This document shows, in pieces, positions 38,219-47,263 of a stretch of DNA of 64,000 nucleotides. Made by a program: the position numbers and the translations under genes. The notes below the pieces were generated by a model. The model worked only from the letters and a program-made list of their open reading frames with translations. It ran no database searches and was not told where the DNA came from. This DNA comes from Mariprofundus sp. EBB-1 (GTDB lineage Bacteria; Pseudomonadota; Zetaproteobacteria; Mariprofundales; Mariprofundaceae): positions 1 to 64,000 of the forward strand of contig NZ_RCFQ01000013.1 in the NCBI RefSeq assembly GCF_003665155.1. The letters run 5' to 3'. Numbering within the stretch: the stretch's first letter is position 1; every line of letters starts with the position of its first letter.

Positions 38219-41200
38219 TTATTGTATGATTTCTTTCCACCGTTTCTGCAAACGCTTGACTGAAACTGGCACCGAGGTTTTCAACTGCTGGGCAAACAGT
38301 GCACTCCTTAACTCTTCCAATAACCAGCGAAATTCAATCAGAGAATCAACGTTTTCATTTTGCATCTGGCGCTCTTTGATTTCGGTTTGGTATGCATGCC
38401 ATAGCGCCTGCACTGCCTGTGCATTGCACTGATCCTGTTTGAGATTGGGCCCTGCCCTGCCCAGCCTTATCTCTGCAGCTTGAATAAAGCGAGGCAAGTG
38501 CTCCAGCCACTGCGCTGGTGTCTGCGCTACAAAACCTGCATAAATCAGATTCTCCATTTGTGCGTTGATATCATCCACCACAGGTTTGAGTGCTGCCGCG
38601 CGCACACTCGCGATCAATTGCTGCAAGGATGCATAGGCAAGAAGCGACTCAAACACCCAACTCGCCACCTGTTCGCCCTGCGCCACCACTTTTGATTTTC
38701 TGGTTTGAATCAAATGCTCAAAATCGTGTTGTTTTCGACACAGTTTTCCATCGTTTAAAAACACCGCATCAAACGCGTTACAGATCATATCTTCCAACAA
38801 TGCTTCACGTTTTCCAATGGTGGCGTAATAGAGACTGATCTCACGCTGTTTAGGCATACTCTTTTTCAACAGTTTCACCTGCGCATGCAGACTCAACATA
38901 ATCAGCCGCCGCATCCCGGCAAGCATGGCCTTGTTGGCTGCATGCTGACTCTCAAACAGTTCAATGGAGACACTCTGCCCGTGATCGACCAAAGCAGGGA
39001 AAAACTGCATCAGCGAACGCCCTTGCTGGCGTTGAATAGCATCCGGCAAGACATCGAAATCCCAACGGGTGATGCCTCTGCGCGTAATATCCGATGCCGA
39101 GGCATTCTGTTGCAGATTATCACGCACCTGCATGGCATATTTATGCTGCAATAGTTGTAAATTGGTATCCTGGGCAATGCTGGTGCCGTGCTCATCGAGC
39201 ACAGAGAAATTCATGGAGAGATGTTTTGGCAACCCATCCGGGTTCCAGTCGCTGCTGGATACCTCTACACCGGTCATACGTTTTAACGCCTTGGCAAAAG
39301 CCAGCAATAGCGACCCTTCTGCCATCACCATGCTATCCACACAGGCTTTGGCAAAAGCAGGTGCGGGCACAAAGTTTTTACGCAACGATTTGGGCAACCC
39401 CTTAATCAACAGTGCAAGTTTCTCCTCCAGCATACCCGGCACCAACCATTCAAAGCGATTAGCCTCAAGCTGCCCCAGCGCCAGCATCGGGACACGCAGG
39501 GTAATACCATCGGCTTTATGGCTAGGGTCAAAATGATAACTGAGCTTGAGTTTCAACTCGCCAACTTGAATAAAATTGGGATATTGCAGTACATCCACAG
39601 CGGCAGCTGCATCCTGCAAGAGAATCTCTTTGCTAAGAAATAGCATTCGCGGCTGACTCTGTTCTGCCTGTTTACGCCACTGTTCAAACAGCTTACCTGT
39701 ACAGATATGATCCGGCAGCAATGCATCAAAAAAATCGAAGCGAACCTGCTCTTCTGTCAACAGGTCCCTACGCCGTGTTTTGTGTTCCATTCCCTCAATA
39801 TCTTTGAGTAAACGCTGATTATGTTTGAAAAACTGTCCGCTGGTATGATATTCAGAATGCACCAGTGCATGCCGAATAAACAGCTCGCGCGAAACCACCG
39901 GATCAATCGATCCAAAGTGGATTCGGCGCTTAGACACAATGGCCAAACCATACAATGTTACCTTCTCAAATACCGACACCTGCGCCAGCTTGGATGACCA
40001 GTGCGGTTCACTGTACTGCCGCTTGATCAAATGCGGAGCCAACCCTTCCAGCCACTCTGGTTGAATCGGAGCAATGCTGCGTGCAAACAGACGCGAAGTT
40101 TCCACCAGAGAGCCGGCCATTAACCACTGAGGTGGTTTTTTAGCCAACGGAGAACCGGGGAAAATCGTCAACTTCAGATTGCGCGCCCCCATAAAACCTT
40201 TTTCAGGATGTTTAAGCGCAATATGACTCAATAACCCTGCCAATATTGCTCTATGTACCTCATCTGGCTTTGCAGCTTGCTGATTAGGTTTCATCTTCAA
40301 CTCACCAATCACCGACAATAACTGACCATGCAAATCATGCCATTCACGCATACGCATATATGCCAAATAATGCTGCTGACACACTTTCTTGAGTTTAGAG
40401 CGGGTCAAATGTTTGGACTGTTCATGGTACCAATCCCAGAGTTTAACCCATGATAAGAAGTCCGATGTTTTATCACTGAATAGGCGATGTTTTTCATCGG
40501 CCTGCTTCTGCGATTCAGTCGGTCGAACACGTGGATCCTGAACCGATAGAGCCGCCACAATAATCAAGACTTCATGCAAGGAGCGTTCTCTATCCGCCTG
40601 AATCAGCATTCGCGCCAGACGAGGATCAACCGGCAGACGCACCAGTTGTTTACCCATCTGTGTAAGCTGCTCTTTCTCAATGGCCTGTAACTCTTCCAGT
40701 AAACGATAACCATCGGAGATAGCCCGTTTTTCAGGTGGTTCCATAAAACTAAAATCGTGAATATTACCCAGGCCAAGACTGGTCATTTGAAGAATCACAC
40801 TGGCCAGGTGGGTGCGGCGAATTTCAGGGTCGGTATGTTCAGGGCGATTATTGAAATCGTCTTCCGCATAAAGTCTGAAACAGAGGCCTGCCGCAACACG
40901 CCCGCAACGTCCGGCTCGCTGATTGGCACTGGCTTGTGAGATCGGCTCAATGGGCAAACGCTGCACCTTGCTCTGACTGCTATAGCGAGAAATACGAGCA
41001 AGCCCGGAATCAATCACAAACCTGATACCAGGCACCGTCAATGATGTTTCAGCCACATTGGTTGCCAATACAATGCGCCGCCCCCGGTGAGTCTTAAACA
41101 CCCTGTCCTGTTCAGCTGGAGAAAGACGTGAATAGAGAGGCAGAATTTCAGTATCGCGCATGCTGTGCTGTTGCAATGCATGGGTGGTCTCGCGAATTTC

Positions 41201-42124
41201 CCGCTCGCCCGGTAAAAAAATAAGAATATCACCAAGGGGATCGTGCAATTCAGCTTCATCCACCGCATGGATCACTGTATTTAAAAAGTCTTTATCGGGA
41301 TTGGCTTCATCTACCACAACCGGTTTATATTCAATATCCACCGGATAACTACGGCCTGATACCTCTATGATTGGAGCCTTATTAAAAAACGTTGAAAAGC
41401 GCTCAGTATTGATCGTGGCTGAAGTCACAATCACTTTCAGGTCCGGCCTTTTAGGTAGCATGTTTTTAAGGTAACCCAGTAGAAAATCTATATTCAAACT
41501 GCGCTCATGCGCTTCATCAATAATGATCGTATCATAATGCAGCAGCTTCGGATCACGCTGAATTTCAGCCAGCAAAATACCATCCGTCATCAATTTAATA
41601 TAGGTATTGCTCTGGGTGTGATCAGAAAATCGCACCTTATACCCGACATCTTTGCCAAGTGGTGAATTCAGTTCATCTGCAATACGGGTCGCCACACTAC
41701 GTGCGGCAATGCGTCTGGGTTGCGTGTGCCCTATCATGCCGTGAATACCACGCCCTAACTCCAGACATATTTTAGGAATCTGGGTCGTTTTACCCGACCC
41801 TGTTTCCCCGGCCACAATCACCACCTGATGCTTCCTGATCGCATCAGAGATCAATGCGCGCTTTTGAGATATGGGCAATGATTCAGGATACGTCACACGT
41901 GGCATGTGTAGCTTTCTCTCAGCTAACTGTTGCTTAGATAGCGCTACATCCTTCACCAGAGCATCAAAACCCTGTGCGATATTCTTGTTTTGTTTCAGTC
42001 GGATACGCATACGCTTTAAACGATTACGAAAGCCACCCTGCCGCCCCTTTGCACAGGATTGAATGGCTGATGAGAGTTGGCTCAGTTGATCGAGCTGTGG
42101 CTGCTGCGGCACGTGAGTATCCAT
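38219..42124 (-). CDS. hrpA: ATP-dependent RNA helicase HrpA
   Basis: 1301 residues, the usual HrpA size. Walker A is GETGSGKTTQIPK near residue 105, with DEAHERSLN as motif II, SATINTERF as motif III and QRAGRCGR as motif VI. The HA2/OB region and the DUF3418-type C-terminal half (HLSMNFSVLDEHG onward) follow. In E. coli HrpA helps resolve stalled or collided ribosomes. The ATG at 42124 fits the family start. It stands alone; the cold-shock genes diverge from it 418 bases away. Confidence 0.97.
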   Translation of the reverse strand: MDTHVPQQPQLDQLSQLSSAIQSCAKGRQGGFRNRLKRMRIRLKQNKNIAQGFDALVKDVALSKQQLAERKLHMPRVTYPESLPISQKRALISDAIRKHQVVIVAGETGSGKTTQIPKICLELGRGIHGMIGHTQPRRIAARSVATRIADELNSPLGKDVGYKVRFSDHTQSNTYIKLMTDGILLAEIQRDPKLLHYDTIIIDEAHERSLNIDFLLGYLKNMLPKRPDLKVIVTSATINTERFSTFFNKAPIIEVSGRSYPVDIEYKPVVVDEANPDKDFLNTVIHAVDEAELHDPLGDILIFLPGEREIRETTHALQQHSMRDTEILPLYSRLSPAEQDRVFKTHRGRRIVLATNVAETSLTVPGIRFVIDSGLARISRYSSQSKVQRLPIEPISQASANQRAGRCGRVAAGLCFRLYAEDDFNNRPEHTDPEIRRTHLASVILQMTSLGLGNIHDFSFMEPPEKRAISDGYRLLEELQAIEKEQLTQMGKQLVRLPVDPRLARMLIQADRERSLHEVLIIVAALSVQDPRVRPTESQKQADEKHRLFSDKTSDFLSWVKLWDWYHEQSKHLTRSKLKKVCQQHYLAYMRMREWHDLHGQLLSVIGELKMKPNQQAAKPDEVHRAILAGLLSHIALKHPEKGFMGARNLKLTIFPGSPLAKKPPQWLMAGSLVETSRLFARSIAPIQPEWLEGLAPHLIKRQYSEPHWSSKLAQVSVFEKVTLYGLAIVSKRRIHFGSIDPVVSRELFIRHALVHSEYHTSGQFFKHNQRLLKDIEGMEHKTRRRDLLTEEQVRFDFFDALLPDHICTGKLFEQWRKQAEQSQPRMLFLSKEILLQDAAAAVDVLQYPNFIQVGELKLKLSYHFDPSHKADGITLRVPMLALGQLEANRFEWLVPGMLEEKLALLIKGLPKSLRKNFVPAPAFAKACVDSMVMAEGSLLLAFAKALKRMTGVEVSSSDWNPDGLPKHLSMNFSVLDEHGTSIAQDTNLQLLQHKYAMQVRDNLQQNASASDITRRGITRWDFDVLPDAIQRQQGRSLMQFFPALVDHGQSVSIELFESQHAANKAMLAGMRRLIMLSLHAQVKLLKKSMPKQREISLYYATIGKREALLEDMICNAFDAVFLNDGKLCRKQHDFEHLIQTRKSKVVAQGEQVASWVFESLLAYASLQQLIASVRAAALKPVVDDINAQMENLIYAGFVAQTPAQWLEHLPRFIQAAEIRLGRAGPNLKQDQCNAQAVQALWHAYQTEIKERQMQNENVDSLIEFRWLLEELRSALFAQQLKTSVPVSVKRLQKRWKEIIQ

Positions 42125-42414
42125 GAATGCCGCGAGTATATGTGTTTACATTCACAACACAAAAAACCTTCTTTTGTTCCTTATTATTACCATAAAGCGA
42201 CATCTCAAAATAACCGCCTGCATGCGTCTCTGATATAGAATGAAACCATTGAATGTTAAACACCTTGATCTTGTTGCCGGCATATTTTTTCATTGAATAT
42301 TCAAGAACTAATCAGCCTCTACCCGCTTCTTCGATGCTACATTTCAAGACGCGAAATGCAGCCTGTTTACGGGGTGATAAAGTTTTTTCTAGCATAGTGC
42401 TTTAAACTGGATAT
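42125..42414. other. Upstream part of the hrpA-csp divergent gap
   Basis: AT-rich, no gene seen. It must hold the hrpA promoter. The rest of the gap (42415-42542) is the conserved cold-shock leader listed next. Confidence 0.35.
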
Positions 42415-42542
42415 ACTGTGCTTCGCAAAAATATTGTTTATTGTGTTTTTTAGGCTGATTTAGTAACACCTTGATTGATCTTAATGTTAACACTTATAAA
42501 TACATGTTATGCACAAATTAAATGAATTAAGGATGTTAAAAA
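42415..42542 (+). promoter_or_regulatory. Conserved leader of cold-shock cassette 1
   Basis: The block from ACTGTGCTTCGCAAAAA through GTTATGCACAAA recurs at 44169-44297 with few changes. It contains TTGATC (42475-42480), a 16-base spacer and TAAATA (42497-42502) as a possible promoter. Conservation reaches about 60 bases further upstream, so a longer transcribed leader with RNA regulation, as in E. coli cspA, is equally possible. Confidence 0.55.
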
Positions 42543-42746
42543 ATGGCAACAGGTACTGTTAAATGGTTCAATGATACTAAAGGTTTCGGCTTTATCGCTC
42601 AGGATGATGGCGGCGATGATGTGTTCGTACACTTCTCTGCAATTCAGGGTGACGGCTTCAAATCTCTAGCAGAAGGTCAAAACGTTGAGTTTGATGTTGA
42701 AGACGGCGCAAAAGGCCCACAGGCTTCTAACGTTTACCCTCAGTAA
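42543..42746 (+). CDS. Cold-shock protein, CspA family (copy 1)
   Basis: 67 residues, a single cold-shock domain. RNP1 is KGFGFIA and RNP2 is VFVHF. It binds single-stranded RNA and DNA and acts as an RNA chaperone. It differs from copy 2 at only six residues (V/A in RNP2, and five in the C-terminal third). AAGGAT lies upstream of the ATG. Its own terminator follows within 16 bases, so it is transcribed as a single gene. Confidence 0.97.
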   Translation: MATGTVKWFNDTKGFGFIAQDDGGDDVFVHFSAIQGDGFKSLAEGQNVEFDVEDGAKGPQASNVYPQ

Positions 42747-42761
42747 GGTAACCGTTTCTTT

Positions 42762-42796
42762 AAAACACCTCGCCTAACAGCGGGGTGTTTTTTTTT
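42762..42796 (+). terminator. Terminator of cold-shock copy 1
   Basis: AAAACACCTCG pairs with CGGGGTGTTTT (one G-T pair) around CCTAACAG, ending in a T-run. The terminator of copy 2 has the same stem and loop. Confidence 0.93.
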
Positions 42797-43063
42797 GCCA
42801 TCTGAACAGTGTCTTCAATATTTACCAACAGAACCTCCACCTTCAATCAACAAGGTATCAGACCAGATGCCATCAAATCTTGTGCACTGGTAGTTCAACC
42901 TCTAACTACCGCTACAACGCGATCATCACATACCTGAACAGAGGGTATAGACTCAAGACCTCTAAACCCACGCTAAAACCCTCGTCTTCATGTAGCGAAT
43001 ATGGAATAGTGCCGTACCCTACGGATCAACCAATATACACAGCCATACAGAGAGGCACAAAAT
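42797..43063. other. Gap between cold-shock copy 1 and the DedA-GGDEF gene
   Basis: No gene. A 7-base stem GGTAGTT/AACTACC with an 8-base loop sits at 42889-42910. A GAGAGG precedes the DedA ATG. The promoter is not obvious. Confidence 0.35.
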
Positions 43064-44104
43064 ATGGAAAGTGAATTTGCCCGCAACCTTATCGATCAAT
43101 ATGGCTATCTGGCGATCTTTGTATCGATGTTCATTGAAGGTGAAATATTCCTGCTGGCTGCATCCGTACTGGTAAGCAATGGTTTCCTACAAGCGCACTG
43201 GGTTATCACCTATGCTGCTGCGGGGACCTTTGTCGCGCATATGATTTTCTTTTTCATTGGCCGCTGGCGTGGTATGGAGCTGATTGACGCGGTTCCATTT
43301 CTACGCAGACACTATCCCAAAGCCAATATTGTGATGGATAAATATGCCAACTGGTCGGTTTTTATCTGCCAGTATTTATACGGTATGCGCCTGATCTCGG
43401 CTGTATTGTTTGGTTGCTCTACCATCACCACCATTCGTTTCAGCATATTGCAGCTGATCAACTGCATTTCATGGGCTTTACTGATCTATTTTGCCAGTCA
43501 TGGCTTGGGCATTCTAGCCACTAAGGTGATTGAAGCAGTCGGCCTGTATGGATTATTAGCCGTAATCTTGCTGCTTTCCGCAGTTGCCCTACTTGTTTAC
43601 CGCCTCTATGCACACCATCATATCTCGGCATTCCTGGCCAGCGGTCGAGAGCCGTCTATTGAGCAGACCAACCCTATTGAAGGACGCCACTTTGCACTGG
43701 AGCAGCTGCAATACCATATTGATCTGGCTGCCCGCACCCAATTGCCATTGTCACTTCTACTATTGAAAGTACCTGCACAGACAGAAGCTGTGCTCGAAGG
43801 ACAACTGACATATATTGCTACTGAGCTATGCCAGCAACTACGTTTGGTTGATATTCCGGCCCGATACGACAAACAGACCTTTGTCGTAGTCGCACCGTCC
43901 ACGGATAGTAAAGGCGCACGCCTGGCCATCAAACGCCTGCAAGCCAGCCTGTTGGCACACATAGAGATTGCACCCACGCTGGAGGAAATCCGCATTGGAA
44001 TGGTTGCATGGGAACCGGGCATGAGTTCAGGAAAGATGCTCGATCATGCCTTCAACGACCTTGAGCCAGTCTCAGTCAGTAGCAAAAGACCCGCAAGTTT
44101 CTAA
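43064..44104 (+). CDS. DedA-family membrane protein with degenerate GGDEF-like C-terminal domain
   Basis: 346 residues. Residues 1-190 are a DedA/SNARE-associated domain with about five membrane segments. It contains the acidic MFIEGEIFLL segment, and FIGRWRG followed by QYLYGMRLISAVLFG, the conserved loop with Arg. DedA proteins flip undecaprenyl phosphate or phospholipids. The cytoplasmic tail (about 208-340) follows the GGDEF fold order: FALEQLQYHIDLAARTQLPLSLLLLKV, then RYDKQTFVVVAP at 267-278 where GGDEF should be, then IRIGMVAWEPG. The catalytic residues are lost, so it should not make cyclic di-GMP. It lies between two cold-shock cassettes. Confidence 0.8.
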   Translation: MESEFARNLIDQYGYLAIFVSMFIEGEIFLLAASVLVSNGFLQAHWVITYAAAGTFVAHMIFFFIGRWRGMELIDAVPFLRRHYPKANIVMDKYANWSVFICQYLYGMRLISAVLFGCSTITTIRFSILQLINCISWALLIYFASHGLGILATKVIEAVGLYGLLAVILLLSAVALLVYRLYAHHHISAFLASGREPSIEQTNPIEGRHFALEQLQYHIDLAARTQLPLSLLLLKVPAQTEAVLEGQLTYIATELCQQLRLVDIPARYDKQTFVVVAPSTDSKGARLAIKRLQASLLAHIEIAPTLEEIRIGMVAWEPGMSSGKMLDHAFNDLEPVSVSSKRPASF

Positions 44105-44168
44105 CGTTTCGCCTCGGTCATTAGAGGTTTAGAAAACAATTGCTGGCCTAATGCTCTCAACTACATAC

Positions 44169-44297
44169 ACTGTGCTTCGCAAAAAATATTGTTTATTGTG
44201 TTTCTATGCTGATTTGGTAGTTCCTTAGTTGATCTTAATGTTAACACTTTTAAATACATGTTATGCACAAAAAAATGTTAATTAAAGGATATTCAAA
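44169..44297 (+). promoter_or_regulatory. Conserved leader of cold-shock cassette 2
   Basis: Near copy of 42415-42542. TTGATC (44229-44234), a 16-base spacer and TAAATA (44251-44256) keep the same spacing as in cassette 1. Confidence 0.55.
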
Positions 44298-44501
44298 ATG
44301 GCAACAGGTACTGTTAAATGGTTCAACGACACTAAAGGCTTCGGCTTTATCGCACAGGACGACGGCGGCGATGACGTTTTCGCTCATTTCTCTGCAATTC
44401 AGGGTGATGGTTTCAAATCTCTAGCTGAAGGTCAGGCTGTTGAGTTTGATATTGAAGACGGCGCAAAAGGCCCACAAGCTACAAACATTTACCCTAAGTA
44501 A
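44298..44501 (+). CDS. Cold-shock protein, CspA family (copy 2)
   Basis: 67 residues, 61 of them identical to copy 1, with RNP1 KGFGFIA and a slightly altered RNP2 (VFAHF in place of VFVHF). The V-to-A change replaces a residue near the nucleic-acid-stacking aromatics and might change affinity slightly. Leader, coding sequence and terminator all match copy 1, which shows duplication of a whole transcription unit. Same expected role as an RNA chaperone. Confidence 0.97.
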   Translation: MATGTVKWFNDTKGFGFIAQDDGGDDVFAHFSAIQGDGFKSLAEGQAVEFDIEDGAKGPQATNIYPK

Positions 44502-44518
44502 GGTAATACGTTTCATTT

Positions 44519-44552
44519 AAACACCTCGCCTAACAGCGGGGTGTTTTTTTTT
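44519..44552 (+). terminator. Terminator of cold-shock copy 2
   Basis: AAACACCTCG and CGGGGTGTTT around CCTAACAG, then a nine-T run. Same structure as the copy 1 terminator. Confidence 0.93.
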
Positions 44553-44685
44553 GCTCTACAAACAAGCATACGCATGACTGGCAATAACCTGACCGACATG
44601 ACCTCTGCTAGCTGAGTCATGGACATCCTGACGCAGTAGTGGAACACTCGCCAGCTTACGGAAAACCAGAGGGTGGAGGGGGCAA

Positions 44686-45867
44686 GTGTCCGCAGATAAT
44701 TCCGGCAGGAATAAACAAGAACAATCGTGTGAACAAGCAGATAGCGATCAGGCAGCTTACCTTGATTCGCTCATTGCTCAATTTAGCGATGATGTTGAAA
44801 ACGATAAGGGCTATCTTCAGCCCTTAGTCAGCGGTGAATCCGAACTGACTGACTTGCCTATTTCCGAACAGGATGAATTTTTGCTGCTCTCGACAGCGCC
44901 TGTAATGGCTAAAACCACCGAAACAGCTGCATCCCCAACAAAAATTCTGCTGACTGGCTTTGTTATCCTAATCATATTCGTCATTGCTATCTGGTGGCTA
45001 ACTCTCAAAGGTGATGTTCATAACACACATGCCGGCATCAATATCAGCCAACCAATTGCTACAACAAAACCCGTACAAACAGCACCAACTGTGCCTGCCA
45101 TCAAGACCCCGCAAACAACGGCAACGGATCAACCCAGTAAACCTGCAACCGTACCGCAACAGAGCGAAGAACCTGCTGTCACACCAGATCAGATTGCAGA
45201 GCCCGAAACCACACAAAAACAGCGTGATGAGCCTGTAATCACATCGGACCAGACTGTAGAATCTACTGTTGCAGCTGATCAACTCGTAGAACCTGAACCC
45301 GTAGCGCAACAGAGTGGAGAGCCTGCTGTTGCACCGGATCAGATCGTAGAACCTGAAAGCGTAGCGCAACAGGTGGTCCAAGAACCTACTGTTGCACCTG
45401 ATCAGCTCGCAGAACCTCAAACCGCAGCAGCGGAACAGAACCAAGAACCTGCTGTTGCACCTGATCAGAGTAAGCCTTTGGCCTCCTCTACAGAGCAGAA
45501 GCAAAGTCAGCCTCGGACACAAACAATACCATCCCCTACCACCATACTGCATCTGGATATCGACCCGGTCTCGCGCAAGGTGATTGCACTCCACCCAGCC
45601 AACACCCGTATGGCTTGGACAGTCAATTTAGCATCATTTTCCAGTCTGGCTGTCGCCGAGAAAGTACGTGAAAGCCTCGATAACAGAGGCGTTGCAACCG
45701 AACTGATCTGGGTCACGATTGGTAAGAAGTCGTTTTATCGCATACGTATTCCCGGTTTCAGCAGCAAACGGGCTGCCAATAAGGCCCGCCAGGCATATAT
45801 AAAAAACCCAGAGTTCAGTTCTGCTTGGCTAGAGAATTACTACCCGCAGCCCCAAACATCAGAATAA
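44686..45867 (+). CDS. Membrane-anchored SPOR-domain protein with Pro/Glu/Gln repeats
   Basis: 393 residues from a GTG preceded by GGAGG. An acidic cytoplasmic N-terminus of about 85 residues leads to one membrane helix (about 86-108). A periplasmic Pro/Glu/Gln/Val region (about 150-265) is built of degenerate units of about 20 residues around VAPDQxxEPExxAQQ. The C-terminal SPOR domain (about 310-385, WTVNLASFSSLAVAEKVRESL...YRIRIPGFSS) binds denuded glycan strands at the septum. FtsN and DamX share this layout. It could be a DamX-like division protein; no division genes flank it. Confidence 0.88.
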   Translation: MSADNSGRNKQEQSCEQADSDQAAYLDSLIAQFSDDVENDKGYLQPLVSGESELTDLPISEQDEFLLLSTAPVMAKTTETAASPTKILLTGFVILIIFVIAIWWLTLKGDVHNTHAGINISQPIATTKPVQTAPTVPAIKTPQTTATDQPSKPATVPQQSEEPAVTPDQIAEPETTQKQRDEPVITSDQTVESTVAADQLVEPEPVAQQSGEPAVAPDQIVEPESVAQQVVQEPTVAPDQLAEPQTAAAEQNQEPAVAPDQSKPLASSTEQKQSQPRTQTIPSPTTILHLDIDPVSRKVIALHPANTRMAWTVNLASFSSLAVAEKVRESLDNRGVATELIWVTIGKKSFYRIRIPGFSSKRAANKARQAYIKNPEFSSAWLENYYPQPQTSE

Positions 45868-45910
45868 ACCATTCGAGGGTATTGTGAACTTGGGGTCAGA
45901 GTAGCTGCTT

Positions 45911-47011
45911 TCATTTACTTTGAAATTTCGCCAGTACTGTTTCAGGAATATCCACGAAGTCTTCTGCCTCATCTTTTCTAGGTTTACATATACCTTTTTG
46001 TTTCAACATTATCTCAACAAATGATTTAGGATAATAGTGTTCGGTTTTAGAAAAATCCATTCGTACTGCCATATGGCATGCCAATATACCCATTTCATGA
46101 TTTCCTACTGCAGAAGTCCCATTCTGGAAAAAAAACTCATAATCTGATCTCCCAAAACGCTTAACATTAAATTTTGTAGAAAAACCTCTTATCCCACCCA
46201 GAACTTCACCGCGATGAGAAATACGTTTAATAATAGGATCATCATTTTTTACATCATTATCCAAAACTATATTCGTCCAATTTGTTACCGGAGATGAATC
46301 AAAGACATAGGTTGCTTCAAGCACTGTATCTTTTACAAGATAGGCCGTTTGTTGCGCCAAACCACCACCAAGAGAATGGCCAGTTATATATATTTTAACG
46401 CCTTGGTTTTTATCATAAATTTTATTTATAAGGGCAGGAATCATCTGTTTAGCCACCTTATATTCGCTTGGCTCAAACCCTAATGCATTACCAATATTTG
46501 CAGACCAATCAAGCAACCATTGCGTCCACGTATTTTCAGTTCCACGAATAGCAATCACAGCTTTTTCAACTTTACCTTGAGTTAGGCTACGATATATATA
46601 AGTTTCAAAAAATAGGCCTTTTTTATTATAACATACAGGTGTTTCATATCCATCTGAACTTAAGCGAGACCAACCTTTCCCATCAATACCTGTTGGCATT
46701 CCAAAATCTAATTTAGTCGTACACGCCTTTTTCCTTTCTTTTTCATTCAAATCTTTGCGATAAGATACTTTGGCAAACAACGCCATAATGGCAAATTCAT
46801 TAATAAGTTTAACTCCACCTTCGGATAAAGAAATGTTTTTATCTTCGGTATATCTTATATATGGAGCTCTTTCAATAATGATATCTTCAGTTTTCAGTTG
46901 ACCAATATTACTTTTATAATAAGCAGTTAAAGTCTTAATGCCTCCACAGCCTCCAAGCAGTAAAACAACCAATAATAAAGTCAATATGCCTTTACGAATC
47001 AATTTCTTCAC
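45911..47011 (-). CDS. Class 3 lipase-like lipoprotein
   Basis: 366 residues from a GTG with AAGGAG six bases upstream. A lipoprotein signal ends in LLLGGC near residue 22, so it should be membrane-anchored. The alpha/beta-hydrolase nucleophile is S213 in ITGHSLGGG, preceded by VIAIRGTENTWTQWLLDW, the lipase class 3 pattern (RGT then GHSLGG). Catalytic Asp and His are probably D-S-S-P near 245 and H301 or nearby. The gene and its flanks are visibly richer in A and T than their neighbours, suggesting recent acquisition. Substrate unknown. Confidence 0.83.
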   Translation of the reverse strand: MKKLIRKGILTLLLVVLLLGGCGGIKTLTAYYKSNIGQLKTEDIIIERAPYIRYTEDKNISLSEGGVKLINEFAIMALFAKVSYRKDLNEKERKKACTTKLDFGMPTGIDGKGWSRLSSDGYETPVCYNKKGLFFETYIYRSLTQGKVEKAVIAIRGTENTWTQWLLDWSANIGNALGFEPSEYKVAKQMIPALINKIYDKNQGVKIYITGHSLGGGLAQQTAYLVKDTVLEATYVFDSSPVTNWTNIVLDNDVKNDDPIIKRISHRGEVLGGIRGFSTKFNVKRFGRSDYEFFFQNGTSAVGNHEMGILACHMAVRMDFSKTEHYYPKSFVEIMLKQKGICKPRKDEAEDFVDIPETVLAKFQSK

Positions 47012-47263
47012 ACATTTCTCCTTCTCAACAAAAAACCGATTGAGTTAAGTTCAATTGTTTACATATCGCGGATAACCAAAAATGGCACATCAAGTGCTGC
47101 AAAATGGTTTTTACTTAGTTGCTTATTTTCACGCATCCCCATGCCCCTCTCTTGATAGAGTATAGCTGGAAATAAATCATTCGGGGAAATGATTCCAAAT
47201 TAATGGTCTTCGAGACTGAATAGCGATATCGATCTATACTGGCCCTATGGAATGCTTACAGAC

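Noticed and set aside
42024..42293. Minus-strand frame overlapping the hrpA start
   Set aside because: Out of frame with hrpA, which has a clear start at 42124; no domain visible.
44998..45594. 198-codon antisense frame with apparent Cys/Arg-rich repeats
   Set aside because: The repeats are the complement of the SPOR gene's Pro/Glu/Gln linker, so the pattern is inherited from the real gene.
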